Positions 16,576 to 25,819 are shown, counted from the first letter of the stretch. The stretch: 39,440 bases of DNA from Anaerolineae bacterium (GCA_016783145.1 JADHXD010000032.1:1-39440), one strand, 5' to 3'. The notes: generated from the sequence alone by a model not told the origin. Program-made: numbers and translations.

Positions 16576-16908
16576 ATGCCTGAGTATGCTGAGCGCGTAG
16601 AGCTGTTCCACCTGCTCTCGCTGGAGAACCGGTTGCGTATCCTGGATGAGCTGCGCTATGGAGACGCCTGTGTCTGTCACCTGCAGCACAAGCTCAGGAA
16701 GCCGCAGGCATATGTGTCGCAGCAATTGCGCATCCTCAAAGATGCGGGCGTGGTCGATACCGACCGCGAAGGGGTAAACATCTTTTACCGGCTGGTCGAT
16801 CCCTTGGCCAGTTACTTGATCGACGTCGCATTGGGACCGATCGACGTGGGGCGTCCTGTCGATGCTCGCTGTCCCTGCCCACGCTGCGCTGTCAAGTCGA
16901 CCACATAG
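16576..16908 (+). CDS. arsR: ArsR/SmtB-family transcriptional repressor
   Basis: A 110-residue winged-helix protein. The signature ELRYGDACVCHL places a Cys-x-Cys in helix 3, like the arsenite-binding ELCVCDL site of ArsR. The recognition helix region reads PQAYVSQQLRILKDAGVVDT and is followed by a beta wing, DREGVNIFYRL. The tail CPCPRCAVKSTT adds three more cysteines that could complete a metal(loid) site. It is first in an operon with a COG0701 permease and two thioredoxin-like proteins. Trivalent arsenic or another thiophilic ion or compound is the likely inducer. Confidence 0.9.
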   Translation: MPEYAERVELFHLLSLENRLRILDELRYGDACVCHLQHKLRKPQAYVSQQLRILKDAGVVDTDREGVNIFYRLVDPLASYLIDVALGPIDVGRPVDARCPCPRCAVKSTT

Positions 16909-17013
16909 TCCGTCCGTGGATGGGTGCCTTGCAGATGCAAGGTTTCTTCTTGGGCAGTACACATTCATCTTGAGATATATATGCCACAAGTCATACTTGT
17001 GAGGAGGATTGTG

Positions 17014-18492
17014 TTGAACGTTCTGCTCCACATCATCTACCTGCTGCAGACCGGAATGGGCGCACTGGCCGCCTACCTGGCTGCGCACGTGCTGCTCTGC
17101 CTGCTGCCGGCGTTCTTTATCGCCGGCGCGCTGTCGGCCCTGATCCCCAAGGAAGCGATCACAAAGTACTTGGGCCGCGACGCGCCCAAGTGGATCTCGT
17201 ATCCGGCATCGGCGCTGGGTGGGTTCGTCCTCGCGGTGTGCTCGTGCACGATCATGCCCCTCTTTGCCAGCATCCACCGCAAGGGGGCGGGGCTCGGACC
17301 GGCGATCACCTTTCTCTTTGTCGGACCGGCGATCAACATCCTGGCGATCTCGTTCACCGGGGTGCAGATCGGGATGGATATCGCCCTGGCGCGGATCGTG
17401 CTCTCGATCGTCTTTGGCATCGGCATCGGCTGGCTGATGGCGATCCTCTTTCGTAAGGACGACGAGGCCCATAACAGCGAGACCAACGGATCGCGGGCCT
17501 TTGCGCAGGGGGCCAAAGTGCCTGCGCACACGTGGGTCTTTTTCTTGCTGCTGCTCGGCGTGTTGATCGCTGGCACGCTGCAGATCGGCCTGCTGACGAA
17601 CACCTTTGCCACGTTCAGCCTACCCGGTGCGTGGGCCAGTTCTTTCCAGACCTGGCTGGATGGCGTGGTACCGCCGGATCCCGCTCTGGGCATCGAGGGG
17701 GTGAGCGTGCACGGCGTGCTGTTGATCGGCCTGCTGATTGCGATCGGTGTGACCGCCTGGTTCGGGCTGAACACCGTGGACGAAGGCTTTAATACCTGGA
17801 CCTACGTCGCCCTGGCGCTGGTCACGTTGACGCTGCTGGTGGCCTCGTTCAGGGTCGTGGCTGCGGGTGACGGATTGAGTGTGGGCATCACCGGCAAGCT
17901 GATCGCCGAACTGGCGCTGATCGCCGCAGTGTGGTGGACGGCGACCAAAGCCTTTGAGGCGCACGAGGTGCAGGAATGGCTGTGGGAGACGTGGCGTTTC
18001 GTCAAGCAGATCATCCCCCTGCTGATCGTGGGGGTGTTCCTGGCCGGGATGGCGCGAGCGATCGTTCCTGGCACGTGGATCCGGGCCATCGCCGGGCGCA
18101 ACACCTGGTGGGCCAACCTGGTCGGCGTGCTCTTTGGCGTGTTCATGTACTTTCCGACGCTGGTCGAGGTGCCCATCGCCCAGACCTTTCTCTCGCTGGG
18201 CATGCACCGTGGGCCGCTGCTGGCTTACCTGCTCGCTGACCCGGAGTTGAGCCTGCAGTCGATCCTGATCACCAACTCGGTGATCGGCAAGGGCAAGACG
18301 GCGGCCTACGTGGTGCTGGTCACCGTGTTCAGCACCCTGTCGGGCCTGCTCTTTGGCGCGTGGGTGAACGGGACCAACGCCTGGGCGATCATCGGTGGCA
18401 CGGCGGCGGGCATCGCTGCGATCGCCGTCCTGGGCCTGTTCCTGGGCAGCCAGGGCAAGCAGCGTGAGACAGCAGCAGCAAGAGGCAATTAG
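17014..18492 (+). CDS. COG0701 (ArsP-like) permease
   Basis: About 492 residues and 10 or more membrane helices in two homologous halves. The hallmark CSCTIMPLFASIHRKGAGLG lies near residue 75 and FMYFPTLVEVPIAQTFLSLG in the second half. This family includes ArsP, which exports trivalent organoarsenicals; many members are only known as thioredoxin-associated permeases. The start is uncertain: AGGAGG (17002-17007) suits TTG 17014 (6 nt) better than GTG 17011 (3 nt), and an upstream in-frame ATG at 16981 has no site. A cytosolic linker (RKDDEAHNSETNGSRAFAQG) separates the halves. ArsR upstream and the thioredoxins downstream suggest metalloid or organo-metalloid export. Confidence 0.85.
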   Translation: MNVLLHIIYLLQTGMGALAAYLAAHVLLCLLPAFFIAGALSALIPKEAITKYLGRDAPKWISYPASALGGFVLAVCSCTIMPLFASIHRKGAGLGPAITFLFVGPAINILAISFTGVQIGMDIALARIVLSIVFGIGIGWLMAILFRKDDEAHNSETNGSRAFAQGAKVPAHTWVFFLLLLGVLIAGTLQIGLLTNTFATFSLPGAWASSFQTWLDGVVPPDPALGIEGVSVHGVLLIGLLIAIGVTAWFGLNTVDEGFNTWTYVALALVTLTLLVASFRVVAAGDGLSVGITGKLIAELALIAAVWWTATKAFEAHEVQEWLWETWRFVKQIIPLLIVGVFLAGMARAIVPGTWIRAIAGRNTWWANLVGVLFGVFMYFPTLVEVPIAQTFLSLGMHRGPLLAYLLADPELSLQSILITNSVIGKGKTAAYVVLVTVFSTLSGLLFGAWVNGTNAWAIIGGTAAGIAAIAVLGLFLGSQGKQRETAAARGN

Positions 18493-18525
18493 TCGAGTAC
18501 TCTGATATCAGAAGGAGACACAGAC

Positions 18526-18765
18526 GTGGAGATCAAGATTCTGGGTGGTGGTTGTCCCAACTGCCATCGACTGGAGAAACTGGCGCGTGAGGTCGTGGCT
18601 GAACTGGGCGTTGAAGCAACCTTTGCCAAGGTCGAGGACCTGAACCAGATCATGGCCTACGACATTATGAGCACACCAGCACTGGTCATCGATGAAGAGG
18701 TTAAGGTTTCCGGGCGCGTACCGCGCAAAGACGAGATCGCAGCTTGGATCCAGGCTGCGTCGTAA
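18526..18765 (+). CDS. Thioredoxin-family redox disulfide protein (TM0996-like)
   Basis: A 79-residue mini-thioredoxin. The active motif is GGGCPNCHRLE at residues 8-18, with the cis-proline in MSTPALVIDEEV. GTG start with AAGGAG 8 nt upstream, 33 bases after the permease. Such small proteins routinely follow COG0701 permeases and ArsR regulators and probably reduce the permease or its substrate in the cytosol. Confidence 0.88.
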   Translation: MEIKILGGGCPNCHRLEKLAREVVAELGVEATFAKVEDLNQIMAYDIMSTPALVIDEEVKVSGRVPRKDEIAAWIQAAS

Positions 18766-18778
18766 CAGGGGGGACGAG

Positions 18779-19009
18779 ATGCTGCAGATCAAGGTCTTTG
18801 GCACCACACCACCCTGTGCCAACTGCAAGCGGGCGGAGCGAGAAGCGCGAACGGCTGCTGGGGAGTTTCCCGGCCAGGTCGAGGTCATCAAGCTTGATGC
18901 GATGGGGCCGGAAGCGGATGCCTACGGGATCATGTCCACGCCACTGATGCAGGCTGAATCGCCCTGGGGGTGTTGGGCCGGGCGGTCTGTCGATCTGCGC
19001 TGCGGGTAG
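18779..19009 (+). CDS. Second thioredoxin-like protein, C-terminus altered
   Basis: A 76-residue reading. It begins MLQIKVFGTTPPCANCKRAE, a thioredoxin-like strand with a CANC motif, and keeps the cis-proline region GIMSTPLM. After that the expected last strand and helix are missing; instead it reads QAESPWGCWAGRSVDLRCG. Another frame gives IALGVLGRAVCRSALR, which looks like the missing end, so a frameshift near 18950 is likely. GGGGGG lies 5 nt before the ATG, 13 bases after the previous gene. It ends 15 bases from the oppositely oriented thioredoxin-like gene. Confidence 0.7.
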   Translation: MLQIKVFGTTPPCANCKRAEREARTAAGEFPGQVEVIKLDAMGPEADAYGIMSTPLMQAESPWGCWAGRSVDLRCG

Positions 19010-19024
19010 ACACTGGCGGTTGGC

Positions 19025-19354
19025 CTACGTGCTGTGTTCGAGGGCCTCCTGCAAAGCGGCCTGCACAAGCTCAATCGAGGGCATGCCCGATGCCCCATAG
19101 CGCCTTCACGTGAAGCCGAAACCGCTGGCTGAACGAGCGGCCGGGTCGATGTCCTGGCCGTTGATCTGGACCGTTGGGCTCCCCAGGAATCGAAGCTCGT
19201 TCGCTTGGTCCTGGCGGGTGACCAGCACGCGGTGCACCCGGACAGCGATGCCCAGACCGCGCGCGACATCCTGGACCTGCTGTACGGTCCGATCTGTGTT
19301 TGCACAGCCTTCTGTGTAGAGCACGTGAACGTCTAGCATAGACAGGCTTTTCAC
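19025..19354 (-). CDS. Thioredoxin-like candidate selenoprotein (in-frame UGA at a Cys position)
   Basis: Read through TGA 19106-19108, the protein is 109 residues. The start GTG 19354 overlaps the stop of the oxidoreductase gene (GTGA). The sequence has an N-terminal strand, VHVLYTEGCANT (Cys17); a middle LRFLGSPTVQINGQDIDP with the cis-proline; then FGFT-UGA-RRYGASGMPSIELVQAAL to TAG 19025-19027. Relatives I recall have Cys at this place (DFGL.CR.Y...G.P...LI..AL). The frame is unbroken and the downstream part is clearly homologous. A hairpin lies at 19078-19096. I infer selenocysteine at residue 83. Without read-through, an 82-residue truncated protein results. It probably works with the upstream oxidoreductase in a cytosolic reducing chain. 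The alternative is a TGC-to-TGA mutation or base error. Confidence 0.65.
19078..19096 (-). promoter_or_regulatory. Candidate bacterial SECIS hairpin
   Basis: On the minus strand, 9 bases separate the UGA from the stem. GGGGCAT pairs with ATGCCCT (six Watson-Crick pairs plus one G-U) around the loop CGGGC. The loop begins 16 nt after the UGA and has G at its second position, within the published bacterial SECIS model as I recall it (loop 16-37 nt downstream, early loop G). Confidence 0.55.
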
Positions 19355-20856
19355 TGTCCCTCAGCCACAAACTCAAGGATCTGTGCGACCCGGGGTCTCC
19401 TCTGGAGGATCCCGGAACAGTCGTGGCGCTTTTCCACCATCTGCTTCACCGCGGCGGACAGGGTCGTGTCCCCAAGAAGGATCGCGCTAACCATGTAGCT
19501 ATCTCGGAACACAAAGTAAAAGTACTGGCCGTCGATCTGCTCCTCGATCACCTCATAGCTTGCATCTCCCGGGTGGATCTGCCCGATACTGAACAGATCC
19601 ACTCCGAGGACCTTGAGCATGTTGGAGCGGGGTATACCGGCAAAGTCTGCTCGCAGGCCAGCAGCGTTCATTCCCGCTATCGTCCCCTGAAACTGCGATG
19701 GCGCCCAGGTTCCGTAGCTCACCCCTCGGTGCTCGGCCACGTCTCCGGCGGCGAATACGTCCGGGTGGGAGGTTCTCAGCGTGTTGTCGACAATGACCCC
19801 GCGGTTCACGTCCAGACCGGCAATGCGAGCCAGATAGCTGTTCGAGCGGACCCCAGTGGCGATGACAACCAGGTCTGCGGGTATCGTCGAGTCGTCTTGG
19901 AGGAGAGCACCGCGCACGCGTTCGTCGCCCAAGAGCTCCTGCGCTCGGGCCTGCCTTCGTATGGAGATGCCCAACGAGGTCACATAGCCCTCCAGGAGCT
20001 CGCCGGCCTTCTGGTTCAGTTGGCGGGGGAGCAGCCACCCGTGTCCCTCCAGAATGGTCACTTTCACCCCACGCTGGGCAAGCGCTCCGGCGGTCTCCAG
20101 GCCCAGCAGCCCGCCACCGATGCACACACATCTCAGGCCGGGCTGGCAGGTGGCGAGGATGGCGTCTGCGTGTGCGCGAGTTCTGAGAACGGTCACGTTC
20201 TCTCTGTTCGCTCCCGGAAAGGGAGGGACAAAGGGGTGCGCACCGGCGCTCAGGATCAACTTGTCGTAGCTGTGTTCCACGCCATCGCGCAGTGTGAGCG
20301 TTCTATCCTCTAGGTCGATCGCTCGGACCTCGACATCGTGAGTGGACTGGATGCCATGCGCCTCATACCAGCTCGCCGGATGAAGGTCCAACTGATCCGG
20401 GCCGACTTCTCCCGCCAGGTAGCGCGTCAGGTTCAGGCGGTAGTAGGGCAGGCAAGGCTCCTTGGAGAGCAGGATGATCTCTGCTTCGGACGAGGCTTGC
20501 CGCACGGCTTCGGCCGCGGAAACCCCAGCGATCCCGGCGCCCACGACCACGACCTTCCCTCGGAGCCCCGGCTGTGTGCCCGCGCTGGCTTTGATTGCCA
20601 GGGGCTCAAAGCGATCCGCCGCTGCGCCGCACACCGGGCACCTGGCCGGGGGACTGGCCCCAAAGTGAACGTACCCGCAGTTGAGGCACCGCCACCTGGT
20701 GGGGGAGGCCGGCTCCTGACTTGGGGAGACCTGGGCATGAAGCTCAAAGTAGTCTTTGGTTGACCCACAGACGGGGCAGCAGTCTGGCGGTTCCGGTCCA
20801 TAGTGGATGTACCCGCAGACCGTGCATATCCAGGATGTCGACTGGGCATCACTCAT
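19351..20856 (-). CDS. Double-rubredoxin NAD(P)H/FAD oxidoreductase
   Basis: 501 residues. Two rubredoxin-type iron sites come first: WICTVCGYIHYG with CCPVCGS (about 9-35) and WRCLNCGYVHFG with RCPVCGA (about 54-80). A pyridine-nucleotide-disulfide oxidoreductase follows, with the FAD-binding VVVGAGIAGVSAAEAV (about 101-117), an NAD-binding CIGGGLLGLETAGALAQRG (about 243) and the second FAD motif VFAAGDVAEH (about 365). It resembles NirB-N/rubredoxin reductase proteins that pass NAD(P)H electrons through rubredoxin to oxygen- or peroxide-reducing or thiol systems. SD GGAGAAG precedes the ATG. The last four bases overlap the thioredoxin-like gene, so that protein is the likely partner. Confidence 0.88.
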   Translation of the reverse strand: MSDAQSTSWICTVCGYIHYGPEPPDCCPVCGSTKDYFELHAQVSPSQEPASPTRWRCLNCGYVHFGASPPARCPVCGAAADRFEPLAIKASAGTQPGLRGKVVVVGAGIAGVSAAEAVRQASSEAEIILLSKEPCLPYYRLNLTRYLAGEVGPDQLDLHPASWYEAHGIQSTHDVEVRAIDLEDRTLTLRDGVEHSYDKLILSAGAHPFVPPFPGANRENVTVLRTRAHADAILATCQPGLRCVCIGGGLLGLETAGALAQRGVKVTILEGHGWLLPRQLNQKAGELLEGYVTSLGISIRRQARAQELLGDERVRGALLQDDSTIPADLVVIATGVRSNSYLARIAGLDVNRGVIVDNTLRTSHPDVFAAGDVAEHRGVSYGTWAPSQFQGTIAGMNAAGLRADFAGIPRSNMLKVLGVDLFSIGQIHPGDASYEVIEEQIDGQYFYFVFRDSYMVSAILLGDTTLSAAVKQMVEKRHDCSGILQRRPRVAQILEFVAEGQ

Positions 20857-20897
20857 CGCTTCTCCTCACAGGCTCTACTCAAAGCGGGCCCAACTGC

Positions 20898-20926
20898 TTG
20901 CGGCGAACGCGTCGATGTGCTACAAT
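20898..20926 (+). promoter_or_regulatory. Rightward promoter of MGH1-type gene
   Basis: TTGCGG (20898-20903), 17-base spacer and TACAAT (20921-20926). It overlaps the leftward promoter at 20934-20962, so only one can probably fire at a time. Confidence 0.65.
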
Positions 20927-20933
20927 GGTGCGG

Positions 20934-20962
20934 ATTATAGCCCAGCGTGTCTCAAACTGCAA
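20934..20962 (-). promoter_or_regulatory. Leftward promoter of rubredoxin oxidoreductase operon
   Basis: TTGCAG (20962-20957), 17-base spacer and TATAAT (20939-20934) give a leader of about 70 nt. Its start region overlaps that of the rightward promoter. Confidence 0.65.
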
Positions 20963-21048
20963 GCGCACCCACCACCGCGGCGTCGGGAAAACATATCCAT
21001 TCTCCAAGGTGCCCGGTGGCAGCGGTGCTGCGCAAGGAGACCATAGTC

Positions 21049-23739
21049 GTGCAACAGACGGCTGAACACAGACGCCTTACCGAATACCGCAAGCGCCGTT
21101 CGAACTGGAAACAGTGGGGGCCTTACCTCAGTGAACGTGCCTGGGGCACAGTTCGGGAGGACTATAGCGAGTACGGAGGGGCCTGGAGCTACTTCCCTCA
21201 CGATCACGCCCGACTGCGGGCGTACCGGTGGAATGAGGATGGATTGGCTGGCATCTCCGATCGCCGCCAGTACCTCTGCTGCGCGCTCGCCCTCTGGAAT
21301 GGACGTGACCCGATTCTCAAGGAGCGCCTCTTTGGCCTGACAGGCCCCGAAGGCAACCACGGCGAGGATGTCAAAGAGTGCTACTACTACCTCGACAGCA
21401 CGCCCACGCACAGCTATATGAAGATGCTCTACAAGTATCCGCAGGCGGAATTCCCATACCGCGAGCTGGTCCAGGAGAACGCCCGGCGCGGGACCGCCGA
21501 TGCAGAATACGAGCTGCTCGACACAGATGTCTTTGAGGGGGATCGCTACTTTGACGTCCTCGCCGAGTACGCCAAGGCCGACCAGAACGACATCTTTATC
21601 CGGATCAGCGTGACTAATCGTGGGAGGCAAAGTGCCGAGTGCTGCGTCCTGCCGACGCTGTGGTATCGCAACACGTGGAGCTGGGGATACGAGGATGGCC
21701 CGATGGGGGGCGTGCCAAGAAAGCCTTTGGTCAGGGAGGTGCCCAATCGAGGCGACGTCCTGGTCGCCGAAGCTCAGCACCCCAGGATGGGGACGTACTA
21801 TCTGTACGCCGAGGGCGCGCAACGCCTGCTGTTTACGGAAAACGAGACCAACGTTGCGCGGCTGTATGGAGCGCGCAATGCCATCCCCTATGTGAAGGAC
21901 GGGTTCCATCGCTACATCATCCACGACGAGAGGAGCGCCGTCAACCCAGATCAGGAAGGCACCAAGGCCGCGGCTCTCTATAGTGGCGCAATAGAGGCAG
22001 GTGCAACGCGTGTCATTCGCCTGCGCCTTTCCGACGTTGCCCACGCTGCGCCGCTTGAGGACTGTGCTCGTGTGTTCGAGCAGCGGCTGGCCGAAGCGGA
22101 CGAGTTCTACGAAGCGGTGCAGGGACCGGAGCTTGGCGACGATGTGAAGCACGTTCAGCGCCAAGCGCTCGCTGGGATGCTGTGGTCAAAGCAGTTGTAC
22201 TACTATGACGTCGAGCAATGGCTGCTGGGTGACCCTGCAGGTCCGGCGCCGCCCGGGACCCGTAGGCGTGGCCGCAACCGGGACTGGATGCATCTCAACA
22301 ACTTTGATATCCTTTCCATGCCGGACAAGTGGGAATACCCCTGGTATGCTTGCTGGGACCTGGCGTTCCACTGCATCCCGCTGGCACTGGTCGACGCGGG
22401 CTTTAGCAAGCGTCAACTGGAATTGATGACCCGCGAATGGTATATGCACCCCAACGGCCAGTTGCCGGCCTATGAGTGGGCCTTTGGGGATGTGAACCCG
22501 CCCGTGCATGCCTGGGCGGCCTGGCGTGTCTACCAGATCGACGCCCAGCGGCAGGGGAAGCCCGACGCGGCTTTTCTCAAGGGCATCTACCACAAGCTGC
22601 TGTTGAACTTCACCTGGTGGGTCAACCGCAAGGACCTCGAAGGCAACAACATCTTCCAGGGCGGATTCCTGGGATTGGACAACATCAGTGTCTTTGACCG
22701 CAGCCAGGCCTTGCCGATCGGCGGTCACATCGATCAGTCGGATGGCACGGCGTGGATGGGCTTCTACTGCCTGGGGATGATGAAGATAGCCCTGGAGCTG
22801 GCCAGAGAGGATCCGGTCTATGAGGACCTCGGCACAAAGTTCTACGAGCACTTTCTGAGCATCGCTCACGCAATGACCGACCGTGGTGGCGAAGGATACA
22901 GCTTGTGGGACGAGCAGGACGGGTTCTTTTACGATGCGCTGCATATGCCGGATCACAGCATCATTCCCCTCAAGGTGCGTTCGCTGGTCGGCTTGATGCC
23001 CATTCTAGCGGTGGAGACCATTGAGCCAGACGTGCTGAGAGAGCAGCGTGACTTTGCCCGACGAATGCGCTGGTTCACCAAGAATCGCTCTCACCTCAGC
23101 GGCAATATGGCCAGCGTTGACGTGCCTGGCGCAGGCCAGCGGATCCTCACTGCTATCCTGACCCGAGAACGGCTGGTAAGCATCCTGCGCTACATGTTGG
23201 ATGAGAACGAGTTTCTGTCAGAGTATGGGATCCGATCGTTGTCAAAGGTGCACCAGGCGCAGCCCTACACCGTCACTTTTGGCGAGGAGACCTTCACCGT
23301 CAACTACCAGCCCGCGGAGTCGCAGAGCCTGATGTTTGGTGGAAACTCAAATTGGCGCGGGCCGATCTGGTTTCCGATCAACTACCTGATTATCGAGTCC
23401 CTGCTCAAGTTCCACCACTACTACGGCGACTCACTTCGGGTCGAATGTCCCACCGGTTCGGGCAAATGGGTAACGTTGGCCGAGGTAGCTGAGGAGCTGT
23501 CGCGGCGACTGGTGCGGATCTTTCTTCCAGATAGGGAGGGCAGACGGCCTGCCCACGGCGGCACGAAGGCCTATCAGCAGGACCCGCACTGGCGTGACCT
23601 GGTACTCTTTTACGAGTACTTTGATGGGGATCACGGGTCAGGGCTGGGGGCCAGCCACCAGACCGGGTGGACAGGGCTGGTGGCTCAGCTTGTTCATCGG
23701 GGTGGTGGGGAGGCCTGGTGGGCCCTCCACGTCGCTTGA
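21049..23739 (+). CDS. MGH1-type / GH63-like glycoside hydrolase
   Basis: About 896 residues. GTG 21049 is preceded by AAGGAG at 9 nt. Early motifs are [38 protein letters not shown] and [20 protein letters not shown], typical of this family. The middle (about 410-520) has an (alpha/alpha)6-barrel pattern: [36 protein letters not shown], then [20 protein letters not shown]. Relatives include mannosylglycerate/glucosylglycerate hydrolases of the GH63 clan. No signal peptide, so probably a cytosolic enzyme cleaving an alpha-glycoside such as a compatible solute. The GH13_18 phosphorylase and GH130 enzyme 9-11 kb downstream fit a glycoside-catabolism theme. Exact substrate unknown. Confidence 0.85.
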   Translation: MQQTAEHRRLTEYRKRRSNWKQWGPYLSERAWGTVREDYSEYGGAWSYFPHDHARLRAYRWNEDGLAGISDRRQYLCCALALWNGRDPILKERLFGLTGPEGNHGEDVKECYYYLDSTPTHSYMKMLYKYPQAEFPYRELVQENARRGTADAEYELLDTDVFEGDRYFDVLAEYAKADQNDIFIRISVTNRGRQSAECCVLPTLWYRNTWSWGYEDGPMGGVPRKPLVREVPNRGDVLVAEAQHPRMGTYYLYAEGAQRLLFTENETNVARLYGARNAIPYVKDGFHRYIIHDERSAVNPDQEGTKAAALYSGAIEAGATRVIRLRLSDVAHAAPLEDCARVFEQRLAEADEFYEAVQGPELGDDVKHVQRQALAGMLWSKQLYYYDVEQWLLGDPAGPAPPGTRRRGRNRDWMHLNNFDILSMPDKWEYPWYACWDLAFHCIPLALVDAGFSKRQLELMTREWYMHPNGQLPAYEWAFGDVNPPVHAWAAWRVYQIDAQRQGKPDAAFLKGIYHKLLLNFTWWVNRKDLEGNNIFQGGFLGLDNISVFDRSQALPIGGHIDQSDGTAWMGFYCLGMMKIALELAREDPVYEDLGTKFYEHFLSIAHAMTDRGGEGYSLWDEQDGFFYDALHMPDHSIIPLKVRSLVGLMPILAVETIEPDVLREQRDFARRMRWFTKNRSHLSGNMASVDVPGAGQRILTAILTRERLVSILRYMLDENEFLSEYGIRSLSKVHQAQPYTVTFGEETFTVNYQPAESQSLMFGGNSNWRGPIWFPINYLIIESLLKFHHYYGDSLRVECPTGSGKWVTLAEVAEELSRRLVRIFLPDREGRRPAHGGTKAYQQDPHWRDLVLFYEYFDGDHGSGLGASHQTGWTGLVAQLVHRGGGEAWWALHVA

Positions 23740-23754
23740 GAGAGGAGAGAGGCC

Positions 23755-24861
23755 ATGGGTGAATGGGATTCGCGAGCGAACGGAATTGTGGATGGTCACG
23801 TGCACATGCGAGCAACGGCTGATGAGGCATCGATGCTCGCCATCTTGGAGGCAGCAGGCATCGAAAAGATGGCCCTGGTCGCCATCCAGGACCCGCAGGC
23901 AGGGGCCGGACTGCCTCAGGCACTGTATATGAAGGCGCGATACCCCAAGACGTTCTACGTCTTTGCCGGCCTGAACCACGCGGGGAGGCTCGCCGGAAAG
24001 CGCCTGGCGGTGCCTGGCCTGGTCGAGCAGGTGGAGAGCTTTGCGCGCATGGGATGTGACGGGATCAAGATGATCGAGGGCAAGCCCACTTCCAGGCAGC
24101 GGCTCGATGTTCCAGTCACAGACCCCTACTATGCCGAGTACTGGGCGCGGGTAGAGGAGCTGGGGACGCCCATCGTCTGGCATGTCAACGACCCGGAAGA
24201 GTTCTGGGATCCGGCACGGCTTCCCGGCTGGGCAAGGGAGAGGAACTGGGGGTACGGCCCGGACGATGTCCAGAAGGAGCAGTTGTATGCCGAGGTGGAT
24301 CAAGTGCTGGCCCGGCATCCCGGGCTCAAGATCATCTTTGCGCATTTCTACTTTCTCTCGGCTGACCTGCCCCGAGCGTCCCGTTTCCTGGATGACCATC
24401 CCACGGTGCGCTTTGACCTTGCCCCTGGCGTCGAAATGCTCTATAATCTCTCCCGCAACCCGGATGCCAGCAGAGGGTTCTTTGTCGAGTACGCGGATCG
24501 GATCGTGTTCGGCACGGACCTGTCCAGCGGACAGACGGTGCAAGAAGGCCGTGTCCGAGCCGGGCTTGTGTACCGCTGGCTGGAGAGCGACGACGTCTTT
24601 CGCGTTCCCAGGGAGGCCGACTTTTTGCTGGGTCCCCCTGAGGACGGGGTCATCCGGGGGATGTCCCTGTCCGATGAGGTGCTGTCCAGGATCTATGGCG
24701 GCAACTTTTCCGGGCTGGTGGGACCCGAGCCTCGCGCGCTAGACGTCGATCTGGCTGTTGACGAGTGCCAGCGTCTGGCTGCCATCGCGGCAGCGCTGTC
24801 GAACAGGCCGGCATCGGAGACAGAGGCCGCGCTGGTGGCAAGCAGGCTGGCCGGCAAGTGA
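23755..24861 (+). CDS. Amidohydrolase-2-type TIM-barrel hydrolase (COG2159)
   Basis: A 368-residue protein. It opens with VDGHVHMRA (HxH metal site at strand 1) and has PIVWHVNDPEEFW (His), LKIIFAHFYF (His) and IVFGTDLSSGQT (Asp), the metal ligands expected for the amidohydrolase/decarboxylase group. It probably hydrolyses a lactone or decarboxylates an aromatic or sugar-derived acid. It lies 15 bases after the MGH1 gene and likely shares its transcript. RraA-like, activase and enolase-superfamily genes follow, indicating an acid-sugar or aromatic catabolic group. A second member of the family lies at 28757. Confidence 0.82.
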   Translation: MGEWDSRANGIVDGHVHMRATADEASMLAILEAAGIEKMALVAIQDPQAGAGLPQALYMKARYPKTFYVFAGLNHAGRLAGKRLAVPGLVEQVESFARMGCDGIKMIEGKPTSRQRLDVPVTDPYYAEYWARVEELGTPIVWHVNDPEEFWDPARLPGWARERNWGYGPDDVQKEQLYAEVDQVLARHPGLKIIFAHFYFLSADLPRASRFLDDHPTVRFDLAPGVEMLYNLSRNPDASRGFFVEYADRIVFGTDLSSGQTVQEGRVRAGLVYRWLESDDVFRVPREADFLLGPPEDGVIRGMSLSDEVLSRIYGGNFSGLVGPEPRALDVDLAVDECQRLAAIAAALSNRPASETEAALVASRLAGK

Positions 24862-24972
24862 GCGCGCGCCAGCGGGCCAAGTCTCCGGTGAGGCCGTGCG
24901 ACGGGGCCGGCGCTGGGACGGATTATGGAGATCTGCTCACGATCGCTGCAAACCATTGAGGAAGGATGAGAC

Positions 24973-25710
24973 ATGATCGCGACGCCGGACATCGAACGTC
25001 CATCGAGGGACCTGATCGAGGGCCTGGCCCACATTGGGAGCGCCACGGCCAGTGGTGAGCTCTCCCGGCTTGGAATCCGGGATCCTCACATCCACGGCCC
25101 TGTCTGCTGGACCCCCGGGAAGACGGTTGTGGGTCCAGCCCTGACCTTGCAGTTCATGCCCAAGCGCGAAGACCTGCACGGCGGAGGGGAGTATATTAGC
25201 CCTGAGAGGCAGCTTCACCGCCACGTGCTCTATCACACGCAGCCGGGAGACATCGTGGTCGTCGATGCCCGAGGCGATATGGGCAGCGGGGTCTTTGGTG
25301 AGATGATGCTCACCTACTTCAAAGGCCGCGGCGGGATCGGCGTAGTCATCGACGGGTGCATCCGCGACTCTGCCCATGTGAAGGGACTGGGGCTGGGCCT
25401 GTGGCTGAGAGGGGTGACGCCCAACTACCATCGTCAGACCCACATCTTTCCCTTTGCCGTCAATGTGCCGGTCGCCTGCAGCAACGTTCTGGTGATGCCG
25501 GGCGACCTCATCATTGCCGACGACGACGGAGCTGTGGTCGTCCCCATCAAGCTCGCACCAGAGCTGCTGCGAAAGGCCAGTGAGCATCACGAGTGGGAAG
25601 ACTTTACCCGGATGAGGCTTGAAGAGGGTGGAGACCTGCGCCAGTACTATCCACTCAGCGATGAGGGAAGGATCGAGTATGAGGCGTGGAGGGCAGCGCA
25701 GGAAGCGTAG
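24973..25710 (+). CDS. RraA-like protein (aldolase/demethylmenaquinone-methyltransferase fold)
   Basis: 245 residues. The central GGIGVVIDGCIRDSAHVKGL matches the family signature (GG.V.DG..RD), and GSGVFGEMMLTYFKGRG precedes it. Members include the E. coli RNase E regulator RraA, but bacterial versions in catabolic clusters are mostly metal-dependent aldolases for 4-hydroxy-4-methyl-2-oxoglutarate-type compounds. The surrounding amidohydrolases and enolase-superfamily member favour an aldolase or dehydratase role here. SD GAGGAAGG precedes the ATG; its spacing is slightly long. Confidence 0.82.
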   Translation: MIATPDIERPSRDLIEGLAHIGSATASGELSRLGIRDPHIHGPVCWTPGKTVVGPALTLQFMPKREDLHGGGEYISPERQLHRHVLYHTQPGDIVVVDARGDMGSGVFGEMMLTYFKGRGGIGVVIDGCIRDSAHVKGLGLGLWLRGVTPNYHRQTHIFPFAVNVPVACSNVLVMPGDLIIADDDGAVVVPIKLAPELLRKASEHHEWEDFTRMRLEEGGDLRQYYPLSDEGRIEYEAWRAAQEA

Positions 25711-25819
25711 GCCGGGAGGGTCGCCGCTCACACTTTGCCGAGACACCTTGCTGTGAGATATGGAGAGGCTCACTCGTCGCCAGCGTGATCAATCACACCC
25801 ATCGCCAGGAGGGGCGCGT

